The notes beneath the pieces are model-generated. The model was not told the DNA's origin. It saw only the letters and a list, made by a program, of their open reading frames with translations, and made no database searches. From an uncultured bacterium (GTDB taxonomy: Bacteria; Cyanobacteriota; Vampirovibrionia; Gastranaerophilales; Gastranaerophilaceae), in assembly GCA_948964545.1 (NCBI GenBank), contig CAREDV010000001.1, positions 124,001 to 188,000 on the forward strand: a stretch of DNA of 64,000 bases, written 5' to 3'. A program made the position numbers and the translations under genes. Shown one piece after another: positions 16,745 to 23,834 of the stretch (its first letter is position 1; each line of letters starts with the position of its first letter).

Positions 16745-16768
16745 GGAGCGTGCCGCTCCACCCGCCAC
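16745..16768 (-). repeat. dispersed GC-rich hairpin repeat, copy 1
   Basis: On the minus strand it reads GTGGCGGGTGGAGCGGCACG then CTCC, containing the stem GGAGCG/CGCTCC. A copy differing by one inserted T lies at 50298-50322. Confidence 0.6.
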
Positions 16769-16926
16769 TTGGGTTTTGTATAATTATTACAGTTTTATTT
16801 TATATATTTATAGAATGTTTTTTATTACCCGATAGAGTAGATTTGTTTCGAAATGTAACGGGAAAATCGAATGTAACAATTTGTAAAGTTAAATTTTAAA
16901 ATGGCTAAAACCCTTGTATAATGCCT

Positions 16927-16951
16927 CATAGCATAGCATAGCATAGCATAG
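16927..16951 (+). repeat. five tandem CATAG units in a 5' leader
   Basis: Five perfect copies of CATAG follow a TATAAT at 16917-16922. The repeat therefore lies at the predicted transcript start of the gene at 17037. Confidence 0.8.
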
Positions 16952-17036
16952 AGGGGAACTGTATAAAGTTTTTTCTCCAACTGCCGTAACACAAATTTGT
17001 AAAGTGTAGCACATAAAAAAGTAAAGGAGAAAATGT

Positions 17037-18152
17037 ATGGTTGACTTTAACAAAATTTCAGCATCAGTACAACAAGAAATTAAAACTATTTCAGGAATGG
17101 GTGGTAACAAAAAGAAAATTGACTCTGCAGACGAATTTGCAGCATTGCAACAGTTGGGTCAAAAACTTGAAACAACAGGTAGTGTCTCTGAAAAAGAATA
17201 TGTTGCAGGCTTGATGGTTGAGTATGAATATCAAGTTGCAGCAGATAATGCAAAGGCTGCTGAAAAACGTCAAAGAGCAGAGGTGACTCCAGCTGCAAGA
17301 GAGGCTGTTAAAAATCTTAAGAAGATGATACCAAATAAAAAAGAACTTGATGAACCTGAAGCACGTATGCTATTAGATTTGATTAAAAATACAAGAGGTG
17401 ATTATAACGCTGCAGATATTGAATATTTTAAACAAGAATTAATAAAAGCTGGTTTTGGTGAATTTTTAAACGAAATTGAAGATAAAACTAAAACAGAACC
17501 TGTAAAAATAGAAACTCCAACAGAGCAGCAACCGTCAAAACCCGAAGATGGTGTTGGTGATCCTGTAAAACCTGTTATGGATGAACCTGCTAAACCAGAT
17601 ACACCTGCAGAACAACCTCCAAAAGCAGATAATACTAAAGAACCACCTAAAACTGCTGATATTCCTGCAAAACCTTCAAAGAATTATAATCCAAAAGTGC
17701 CCCCGAAAGGAAGTTTTGACCCAGGAAAGCAGACTGAAATTCCACGTACCCAAAAACCTGTACCTGATAAAACAGCGCCATTAAAACCAAAGCCAGAACC
17801 TAAACAAGGAGATGGATTACGATTTAAGAAAGAAGATGTACCTAACCGTGCCCATTTAATTGTTGATGCATCTCGAGGTTTTGGAACTGATGAAAGAATG
17901 TTTATTGACAATGTAACTGTTGGTGCTAGAAGGGATAAGTCTGGTGAAAGAACTTTTGATAAGTATCTTCATGGTAGACAACCATTAAATGCTGCAGAGG
18001 CAAGGGCTATTGATAAACAGTTAAGAGAAATGACAGGTAAGGGTTTATTACAGTACATGTCAGAAGAATTTACAATTGGCGGAGGCGGTGGTAATGACCA
18101 GTTCATAACTCAATTATACAGACAATATATTACTTATGGTTTAAAGCAATAA
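17037..18152 (+). CDS. proline-rich protein with annexin-like C-terminal motif
   Basis: 371 residues with a GGAGA ribosome site. Residues 1-155 are helical and charged. Residues about 156-260 are a Pro/Lys linker. The C-terminal 95 residues contain SRGFGTDERMFIDNV, which resembles the G-x-GTDE core of an annexin repeat, and end in a helical segment (FITQLYRQYITYGLKQ). No signal peptide or membrane helix is seen. A single annexin-like repeat in a bacterial protein would be unusual, and the match rests on the short motif alone. It stands alone, ending at its own terminator. Confidence 0.6.
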   Translation: MVDFNKISASVQQEIKTISGMGGNKKKIDSADEFAALQQLGQKLETTGSVSEKEYVAGLMVEYEYQVAADNAKAAEKRQRAEVTPAAREAVKNLKKMIPNKKELDEPEARMLLDLIKNTRGDYNAADIEYFKQELIKAGFGEFLNEIEDKTKTEPVKIETPTEQQPSKPEDGVGDPVKPVMDEPAKPDTPAEQPPKADNTKEPPKTADIPAKPSKNYNPKVPPKGSFDPGKQTEIPRTQKPVPDKTAPLKPKPEPKQGDGLRFKKEDVPNRAHLIVDASRGFGTDERMFIDNVTVGARRDKSGERTFDKYLHGRQPLNAAEARAIDKQLREMTGKGLLQYMSEEFTIGGGGGNDQFITQLYRQYITYGLKQ

Positions 18153-18166
18153 TAAACACATAATTT

Positions 18167-18193
18167 GGCGGAGGTTTTAATCTCCGTCTTTTT
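18167..18193 (+). terminator. rho-independent terminator
   Basis: GGCGGAG (18167-18173) pairs with CTCCGTC (18182-18188, one G-U pair), then a T run. Confidence 0.8.
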
Positions 18194-18195
18194 TA

Positions 18196-18224
18196 TTGCA
18201 ATTGTTTTTTGTTCTTAATATAAT
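18196..18224 (+). promoter_or_regulatory. pgk promoter
   Basis: TTGCAA (18196-18201), 17-bp spacer, TATAAT (18219-18224), about 28 bp upstream of the pgk ATG. TTGCAA also occurs as the -35 before the prepilin at 49435 and infA. Confidence 0.75.
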
Positions 18225-18251
18225 CATATTGCAATTAGAAGGAGATGCAAT

Positions 18252-19454
18252 ATGAAAAAATCTATTAATGACTTAACTGATGTTAAAGGCAAACGCGCTC
18301 TTGTAAGAGTTGATGTTAATGTACCTTTAGATGCTGACAAAAATGTTACAGACGATACAAGAATTCAGGCTATCGTTCCAACAGTTCGTGCTTTGCAGGA
18401 AAAAGGAGCTAAAATTATTCTTATGGCTCACTTAGGCAGACCAAAAGGTGAATGGAACCCTGAATTTACTTTAGAACCTGTTGCAAAACACATGTCTAAA
18501 GTTTTAGGTGAAGATGTTTTATTTGTTAAATCACCTGTTGGCGAAGGTGCTGATAAAGAATTAGAAGCTTTGAAAGACGGTCAGGTTGCTTTGTTGGAAA
18601 ACATTCGTTACTACAAAGCTGAAGAAGCTAAAGATGATGATATGACTTTTGCTCAAGAACTTGCTAAACTTGGCGATTTCTATGTAAACGACGCATTCGG
18701 TGCAGCTCACAGAAAACACACTTCAACTGCTAAAGTTGCTCAACTTGTAAAACCCGCTGTTGCTGGTTTGTTGATGGAAAAAGAAATCAGATGCTTGTCA
18801 CAAGCTCTTGATAATCCTGTAAGACCTTTCACTGCAGTTGTTGGCGGTGCTAAAGTTTCTTCTAAAATCGGTGTTTTGGAAAACTTGTTAGACAAAGTTG
18901 ACAATATGATTATTGGCGGTGGTATGGCTTATACATTTGTTAAAGCTAACGGCGGTAAAATCGGTAATTCAATTTGTGAAGATGACCAGTTAGAAGTTGC
19001 TAAAGCTATTGAAAAGAAAGCTCAGGAAAAAGGCGTTAAACTTGTTATGGCAACAGATGTTCTAGTTACTGATGATTTCTCTGGTAACGGAACTAACAAA
19101 TTTGTTGCTATCAATGAAATTCCTGACGGATTTGAAGGTGTTGATGCAGGCCCTGAATCAAGAAAAGCTTTTGCTGAAGTTTTAAAATCTTCAAAAACAA
19201 TTTTAATGAACGGCCCTGTAGGCGCATTTGAAAATCCGAAATTTGCAGAAGGTACAAAAGCTGTATTGGAAGCTGTTGTTGAAGCTACTAAAAATGGTGC
19301 TGTTTCTGTTATTGGCGGCGGTGATTCTGTTTCTGCGGCTAAAAAATTCTTTAAAGCCGAAGACTTCACTCACGTTTCAACTGGCGGCGGTGCTTCATTG
19401 GAATTCATTGAAGGTAAAGTTTTACCAGGCGTTGATGCGCTTGACGAAGCTTAA
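18252..19454 (+). CDS. pgk: phosphoglycerate kinase
   Basis: 400 residues, full length. It transfers phosphate from 1,3-bisphosphoglycerate to ADP in glycolysis. Signatures are VDVNVPLDADKNVTDDTRIQ near the N-terminus, LMAHLGRPKGE, VVGGAKVSSKIGVLENLL, LMNGPVGAFE and the C-terminal nucleotide loop IGGGDSVSAAKKF with STGGGASLEF. AGAAGGAGATGCAAT is the ribosome site. It is monocistronic, with its own promoter and terminator, and its codons are biased as in other highly expressed genes here. Confidence 0.97.
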   Translation: MKKSINDLTDVKGKRALVRVDVNVPLDADKNVTDDTRIQAIVPTVRALQEKGAKIILMAHLGRPKGEWNPEFTLEPVAKHMSKVLGEDVLFVKSPVGEGADKELEALKDGQVALLENIRYYKAEEAKDDDMTFAQELAKLGDFYVNDAFGAAHRKHTSTAKVAQLVKPAVAGLLMEKEIRCLSQALDNPVRPFTAVVGGAKVSSKIGVLENLLDKVDNMIIGGGMAYTFVKANGGKIGNSICEDDQLEVAKAIEKKAQEKGVKLVMATDVLVTDDFSGNGTNKFVAINEIPDGFEGVDAGPESRKAFAEVLKSSKTILMNGPVGAFENPKFAEGTKAVLEAVVEATKNGAVSVIGGGDSVSAAKKFFKAEDFTHVSTGGGASLEFIEGKVLPGVDALDEA

Positions 19455-19456
19455 AA

Positions 19457-19482
19457 AAGTCCCCTTAAGGGGACTTTTTTTT
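19457..19482 (+). terminator. pgk terminator
   Basis: AAAGTCCCC, TTAA loop, GGGGACTTT, then T8. Confidence 0.92.
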
Positions 19483-19577
19483 GTTGATTTTTCCGAAATA
19501 TCCATTAAATGATTGATGTGAAGTAAACGGTATTATTATATTGTATTTATGGGGAATATCGGACTTAAGGGATAGAT

Positions 19578-20756
19578 ATGGCAGCGGAAAAAGTCAATAC
19601 AACCTATAATAAGGAATTGTACGCACAGTACAACTGGTTTTCGAGGGAATACCCCCCGATAATTCAGCAGGCTTGCGATGAATTTTTTTTGCCAGGGTTT
19701 CAATTTATTCTTTTAGGAATTAGCAAAAATATTAATACATTAATGGATAAAGATGCATATTTTGTAACCAAAGTTATGATTGACAAGGTTCATGATATGT
19801 TTTTCCGCTCGTCTGAAAAGGCTGTCGGCTTAATTTTAGAAAGAGTTTTGGGTAAACCTGAAACGCGTTTTAATTTAAACAGATTAACAGATTTGGAAGC
19901 AAAAATTATTACTGCATTCAATGATTATATGTATAATGCTGTTTCAAGGCTTTTAGCGCCTGCCCCCCCGACTTTAAAGAGAACAAATTTTGATGTTGTA
20001 CATTTAACTTTTTTAATTAAAGATGCAGATAAAAATAATTGTGGAAAATTTATTATAACTTTGCCTGATGTTTTGTTAAATCCTGATGTTGTTACAGGTT
20101 CAGGTGATAATTTTGATTACAATGATTTTGCAGCAAGCACACTTGAAGGAGCTGTGAAAATTGGTACAACAAGACTTAAACTTATTGATGTAAAAAGTAT
20201 TGATATTGATGATATAGTTGTTTTTGATAACACTGATACAAGACATATGGTATTAAAGCTTGAGGATTACGAGAAAGATATTAATCTCAATCCGAATCTA
20301 GGGCTTATACTGCCTTATGATAATGATGACGAAGGAGAGGAAGAAATGGCTGAAAACACTAACCTTTGGGATAGCATTGAGGTTGAAATGAGTGCACAGT
20401 TTGATACTGTTAAAATTACCCTCGGCGACCTCAAAAAAATTGAGGAAGGATTGGTAGTTGATTTGACCTCTATTTATGATAATAAAGTTACTTTAAGCGT
20501 TGAGGATAAACCTATTGCGCGCGGCGAACTGGTAATTGTTAACGACAGATACGGCGTTAAGGTTGATGAGGTTATCGCAAAAGGTGCGAAAAGCAGTGCT
20601 TCGCAGCCTGAACCGCAGGAAAATGACAGTTTTGCTGAAGAAAGTTTTGAAGATAATAATGCTATAGAAGAAGAAATTCCTCCACAGCAGGAAGAAACTT
20701 CAGAAGAGGACGAATTCGATTACAGTGACTTTGAATTAGAAGATGAGGATATCTAA
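19578..20756 (+). CDS. SpoA-domain flagellar switch protein (FliM/FliN-like)
   Basis: 392 residues. An N-terminal half with FliM-like length and pattern is followed near 275-340 by a SpoA fold (SIEVEMSAQFDTVKITLGDL, ARGELVIVNDRYGVKVDEVI), the FliN/FliM C-ring module. The tail is very acidic (EEDEFDYSDFELEDEDI). A weaker SpoA-like stretch is visible at about 190-230. In flagella this protein would form the C-ring that docks export cargo and switches rotation. It is first in a five-gene operon with fliO, fliP, fliQ and fliR. Confidence 0.7.
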   Translation: MAAEKVNTTYNKELYAQYNWFSREYPPIIQQACDEFFLPGFQFILLGISKNINTLMDKDAYFVTKVMIDKVHDMFFRSSEKAVGLILERVLGKPETRFNLNRLTDLEAKIITAFNDYMYNAVSRLLAPAPPTLKRTNFDVVHLTFLIKDADKNNCGKFIITLPDVLLNPDVVTGSGDNFDYNDFAASTLEGAVKIGTTRLKLIDVKSIDIDDIVVFDNTDTRHMVLKLEDYEKDINLNPNLGLILPYDNDDEGEEEMAENTNLWDSIEVEMSAQFDTVKITLGDLKKIEEGLVVDLTSIYDNKVTLSVEDKPIARGELVIVNDRYGVKVDEVIAKGAKSSASQPEPQENDSFAEESFEDNNAIEEEIPPQQEETSEEDEFDYSDFELEDEDI

Positions 20757-20777
20757 AGATATTCGGGGAGGATAAAA

Positions 20778-21134
20778 ATGACAAGCTATTTAATTAATTT
20801 CATAGTTTATACAACCGCAATGATTGGGATTATTTTCCTTGCCGTTCTTGTGTATAAAAAATTCTCTTATAATAACGTTTCAAAATCACAGTTTTTGAAC
20901 GTAGAAGATTGCATAAGCCTTGCTCCGCGTAAAAATCTTTATGTTGTAAGAGCTGGTAATGAGAGATTTTTGGTGGCATCAGATGCTGAAAGAACTTCTC
21001 TAATCTCAAAACTTGGTGAGGGCGAAACTCCTGCAAAAGCTTCTGTTGAAGAATTGCCATCGATTGTGAATATTAATAAAGCAAAAGGGGCTGATGAAGT
21101 TTTTAAAAATTTAGTAAATATAGGTAAAAAATAA
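20778..21134 (+). CDS. fliO: flagellar biosynthetic protein FliO
   Basis: 118 residues with one N-terminal membrane helix (IVYTTAMIGIIFLAVLVYKK) and a small cytoplasmic domain ending in a basic tail. LNVEDCISLAPRKNLYVVRA and NERFLVASD fit the FliO pattern of a short beta-rich domain. FliO helps assemble the FliP/FliQ/FliR export gate. GGGGAGG precedes the ATG. The stop overlaps the fliP start (TAATG). Confidence 0.75.
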   Translation: MTSYLINFIVYTTAMIGIIFLAVLVYKKFSYNNVSKSQFLNVEDCISLAPRKNLYVVRAGNERFLVASDAERTSLISKLGEGETPAKASVEELPSIVNINKAKGADEVFKNLVNIGKK

Positions 21135-21775
21135 TGGATACGATAATTAAGGATATGAACCCTGTATTACAAATGCTGATAGTTATGACGGTTTTCTCGT
21201 TATTGCCGTTGGTATTTTGTTGTATGACAAGTTTTTTAAGGTTTGTTATAGTTTTTTCAATGCTGAAAACCGCAATGGGTACACAGCAGGTTCCGCCGTC
21301 AGTTGTAATCGTCGGACTTGCAATGATTTTAACATTTTATACAATGGGAGGAACGTTCCAAAAAATGTATGAAATGGGCTCTGTTCCGTATCAGAAAAAC
21401 CAGAATATTGTCGAGGCAATAAATGAGGGGTCAAAACCTTTAAAAGAATTTATGCTGAAACAGACAAGAGAGAGCGATATTGCGTTCTTTGTCCAGATGT
21501 CGAAAGGTGAAGCTCCTGCAAATCCCGAGGAACTAACTGTATGGCAGGTTGCGCCCGCATTTATTATAAGCGAATTAAAAACTTCATTTGAAATTGGGTT
21601 TATTATATTTGTACCGTTTATTGTATTAGATCTTGTTGTTGCAAATATTTTACTGGCGTTAGGTATGTTTATGCTGTCGCCGACGATTATTTCAATGCCG
21701 TTTAAACTTCTGATATTCATTGCCGTTGACGGCTGGGCGCTGATAGTACAAGGGCTTGTAACAAGCTATAACTAG
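21134..21775 (+). CDS. fliP: flagellar export gate protein FliP
   Basis: 213 residues. Family signatures are clear: CMTSFLRFVIVFSMLKTAMG, TQQVPPSVVIVGLAMILTFY and SELKTSFEIGFIIFVPFIVL then DGWALIVQGLV. It forms the pentameric core of the type III export gate in the inner membrane. The protein is shorter than the usual 245 or so residues because it lacks a cleavable signal peptide and has a short N-terminus. It overlaps fliO by one base. Confidence 0.93.
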   Translation: MDTIIKDMNPVLQMLIVMTVFSLLPLVFCCMTSFLRFVIVFSMLKTAMGTQQVPPSVVIVGLAMILTFYTMGGTFQKMYEMGSVPYQKNQNIVEAINEGSKPLKEFMLKQTRESDIAFFVQMSKGEAPANPEELTVWQVAPAFIISELKTSFEIGFIIFVPFIVLDLVVANILLALGMFMLSPTIISMPFKLLIFIAVDGWALIVQGLVTSYN

Positions 21776-21784
21776 GAGATTGAT

Positions 21785-22273
21785 ATGGAGATATTGATAG
21801 AATATTTAGCAAAAGGATTTTTATTAATGCTTTCTATATCTATGCCCTGTGTACTTGTTGCGGCGGGTATTGGTCTTGTAGTTGGTATTTTACAGGCGGT
21901 AACTCAGGTTCAGGAACAGACTATTGCAGCTGCGCCAAAAATTCTTGGTGTATTTTTAGTAATCGTTATAGGCGGTATTGGATTTATCAATCTATTAAAA
22001 GGTTTTTTTGTTGATGGTGTTTCAATTGCATTTAACCTTGTGTCCAAAAATGATTCTTATGTGTTGCCTGCCAACTATTATAAATATACAAGTCCATTTG
22101 AGCAGGAAATGTCTGATAAGTTTAATAATCAGCCGACAATTAACGAGATTATGAAAAATCCTGGAAAAGTTCCATTTATCGATAATCAACAGAAAACAAA
22201 ATATATTCCAAGTCAGCAGACTCCAATGCCAAAGCCTGATTTTGTAGAAACTAACAAGATTTTGGGGAGATAG
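21785..22273 (+). CDS. fliQ: flagellar export gate protein FliQ with C-terminal extension
   Basis: 162 residues; FliQ is usually about 89. The first 90 or so hold the two FliQ helices (FLLMLSISMPCVLVAAGIGL, ILGVFLVIVIGGIGFINLLK) with the conserved TQVQEQT between them. An extra 70-residue polar tail follows (EIMKNPGKVPFIDNQQKTKY). The tail is in frame, uses similar codons and runs straight into fliR with no gap, so it looks like a genuine lineage-specific extension. Confidence 0.88.
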   Translation: MEILIEYLAKGFLLMLSISMPCVLVAAGIGLVVGILQAVTQVQEQTIAAAPKILGVFLVIVIGGIGFINLLKGFFVDGVSIAFNLVSKNDSYVLPANYYKYTSPFEQEMSDKFNNQPTINEIMKNPGKVPFIDNQQKTKYIPSQQTPMPKPDFVETNKILGR

Positions 22274-23053
22274 ATGGAGCAGATTATTTCAGAATTAATG
22301 AAAATGTTTCCTTTGATGAACGCATATCTTGCGGGCGGAATTTTTATATTTGCAAGACTTCTGGGGTTTGTAAGATTTGCGCCTGTTTTTAACCGAAAAG
22401 AAATGCCAGGGATGATTAAAATAGCGCTTGTTTTGCTTATAACAATAATTTTAACAGGTGTTGTTAAACCTCAGGTTACAATAATCGAAAATTCATTTAT
22501 GCTGTCACTTGTTTTAAATATGGTTGTTGGTGCGATGCTTGGTTATGTTGCACAGTTGATTCTGCTTGCAGTAGATGCGGGTGGTGACATGGTGAATATG
22601 CAAATGGGGCTTTCATCAGCAATGGTTTTAGATCCGACAACATCTTCTCAGGTTTCTATTGTTGGTAAATTGTTTTCATTCCTCGGTCTTGTAATTTTTA
22701 TGCAGTTAGGCGGTGTTTACTGGCTTTTGACGGCATTAATTCACAGTTTTGATGTATTTCCCTTAGATGGAACTTTAATTCCGCTGGCAGAGCTTGTGAA
22801 TTTGGATTATGTAGTCAAAATGTCGTCTAATGTTTTGTATATGGGATTGCAGATTGCATCTCCGATTTTGCTTGCTACATTGGGGCAGGATATTATTTTA
22901 GGTGTAATTTCAAAAACAGCGCCTCAGGTAAACGTTTTCCAATTAAGCTTCCTGTTCAAACCTGTATTGGGTGCGGCGATAATGATATGGATTTTGCCTA
23001 TGCTTGTGAATATTATAACGGATTATTTTATTTCGTATTCTCACATAGTATAG
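22274..23053 (+). CDS. fliR: flagellar export gate protein FliR
   Basis: 259 residues, standard length, five to six membrane helices. RLLGFVRFAPVFNRKEMPGM near residue 30 is the FliR/SctT signature, with GQDIILGVISKTAPQVNVFQ later. It closes the FliP-FliQ-FliR gate. ATG directly follows the fliQ stop. flhB and flhA, often next in such operons, are absent from this window. A strong terminator follows at 23171. Confidence 0.93.
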   Translation: MEQIISELMKMFPLMNAYLAGGIFIFARLLGFVRFAPVFNRKEMPGMIKIALVLLITIILTGVVKPQVTIIENSFMLSLVLNMVVGAMLGYVAQLILLAVDAGGDMVNMQMGLSSAMVLDPTTSSQVSIVGKLFSFLGLVIFMQLGGVYWLLTALIHSFDVFPLDGTLIPLAELVNLDYVVKMSSNVLYMGLQIASPILLATLGQDIILGVISKTAPQVNVFQLSFLFKPVLGAAIMIWILPMLVNIITDYFISYSHIV

Positions 23054-23139
23054 GGACTTGAAATCGCAAAAAAATATGTTATAATAAAAATAAGGGAGTT
23101 GGCTAAGCTCCGCTAGAACTTAACCAACTGTATCACCCC

Positions 23140-23217
23140 TTAATTGATTACTGCTAAAATCAATTTAATTAAAAGCTCTATTACCAGTAGAGCTTTTTTA
23201 ATTGCTCTTAGTTTCAT
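23140..23217 (-). CDS. tiny hydrophobic peptide (25 residues) downstream of XRE
   Basis: ATG (23217) to TAA encodes MKLRAIKKALLVIELLIKLI then LAVIN. AAGGAGG lies six bases upstream. It follows the XRE gene at 23285 and has a promoter at 23313-23284. The sequence from 23171 to 23197 is both codons of this ORF and a perfect hairpin that on the plus strand is a terminator for the fli operon. The ORF may therefore be a shadow of that terminator, but the ribosome site, own promoter and likeness to the ORFs at 1725 and 56423 argue for a gene. Confidence 0.45.
   Translation of the reverse strand: MKLRAIKKALLVIELLIKLILAVIN
23171..23199 (+). terminator. terminator of the fliM/N-O-P-Q-R operon
   Basis: AAAAGCTCTA, 7-base loop, TAGAGCTTTT, extending into a T6 run. 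It is a perfect 10-bp stem that lies inside the antisense mini-ORF. Confidence 0.85.
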
Positions 23218-23283
23218 CTTTAACCTCCTTTCCGCCCATATCTATCACTATATGTTGTGACGTCGGAGGTTTTCAGGGCTGCC

Positions 23284-23313
23284 CTTATAATTTAAGTAAA
23301 ACTTTTACATCAA
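23284..23313 (-). promoter_or_regulatory. promoter of the mini-ORF at 23140
   Basis: On the minus strand TTGATG (23313-23308), 18-bp spacer, TATAAG (23289-23284). It overlaps the XRE 3' end. The predicted RNA begins with a GGGCAGCCC hairpin, like the GGGTAAGCCC at the 1644 leader. Confidence 0.5.
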
Positions 23314-23500
23314 CTTCTAAATAATCTGCAAGTTCTACAATTTTGCCCAATGATAAATTTAATATACCTGATTCTAATTTTGAAACATAGCTCCAAGAAA
23401 CATCCATTTTTTCAGCAAAACTTTCTTGAGTATAGCCTTTTTCTTTTCTGACTTGTTGTATGTTTTTACTTATTTTCTTTAGAACTGTTTGTTTGTCCAT
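23285..23500 (-). CDS. XRE-family regulator
   Basis: 71 residues with HTH core RKEKGYTQESFAEKMDVSWS then YVSKLESG. Single domain, no effector region. A 38-bp palindrome made of two CAATTATAATTG sites lies 34 bases upstream and covers the -10 of the divergent gene at 23591. It probably represses that gene and controls itself. A tiny hydrophobic ORF lies downstream. Confidence 0.88.
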   Translation of the reverse strand: MDKQTVLKKISKNIQQVRKEKGYTQESFAEKMDVSWSYVSKLESGILNLSLGKIVELADYLEVDVKVLLKL

Positions 23501-23519
23501 ATTTTTATTATTGCACTAC

Positions 23520-23571
23520 TTGACAAATATGTGTATTCAATTATAATTGTATATACAATTATAATTGAATA
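23520..23571. promoter_or_regulatory. divergent promoter with 38-bp perfect palindrome
   Basis: The rightward promoter is TTGACA (23520-23525), 16-bp spacer, TATAAT (23542-23547). Bases 23534-23571 are a perfect 38-bp palindrome containing two copies of the 12-bp palindrome CAATTATAATTG (23538-23549, 23556-23567), 18 bp apart. The first covers the -10 box. Confidence 0.8.
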
Positions 23572-23590
23572 TCTGAGAAAGGAGACTAAA

Positions 23591-23806
23591 ATGATTGACT
23601 ACGTGAATATGGATGATTTGATTGAGATTGATGACGAAACAAAACTCAAAGTTGTTAAAATTGAAATAGATAAAATAGAATGTGTTAATGATTTGTTATT
23701 TAATGCATTAAAATATAATAGTCTGGATGAAGAAGCCCATGCATATATTTATGCTTCAAAACTTATTGGAGATGCAACTTGGAATATTAAAAAAATATTT
23801 CCGTAA
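23591..23806 (+). CDS. small hypothetical protein divergent from XRE
   Basis: 71 residues from ATG at 23591 with GGAGA upstream; the in-frame extension to 23489 runs through the operator and is rejected. Acidic N-terminus (NMDDLIEIDDETKLKVVKIE) and a helical C-terminus (AHAYIYASKLIGDATWNIKK). I do not recognise the family. The near-consensus promoter overlapped by the operator suggests that it is the regulated target of the XRE protein. Confidence 0.65.
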   Translation: MIDYVNMDDLIEIDDETKLKVVKIEIDKIECVNDLLFNALKYNSLDEEAHAYIYASKLIGDATWNIKKIFP

Positions 23807-23811
23807 TAAAA

Positions 23812-23834
23812 AAGCGAGGTTTTAAACCTCGCTT
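23812..23834. terminator. bidirectional terminator between 23591 gene and ftsH
   Basis: AAGCGAGGTTT and AAACCTCGCTT form an 11-bp perfect stem around one base. A run of A precedes it, giving T residues for leftward transcripts. It covers the ftsH stop codon. Confidence 0.75.

Noticed and set aside
16730..16768. Extended N-terminus of the OmpH-like protein (MAGGAARSER...)
   Set aside because: This part is the GC-rich dispersed repeat; the signal peptide and ribosome site place the start at 16729.
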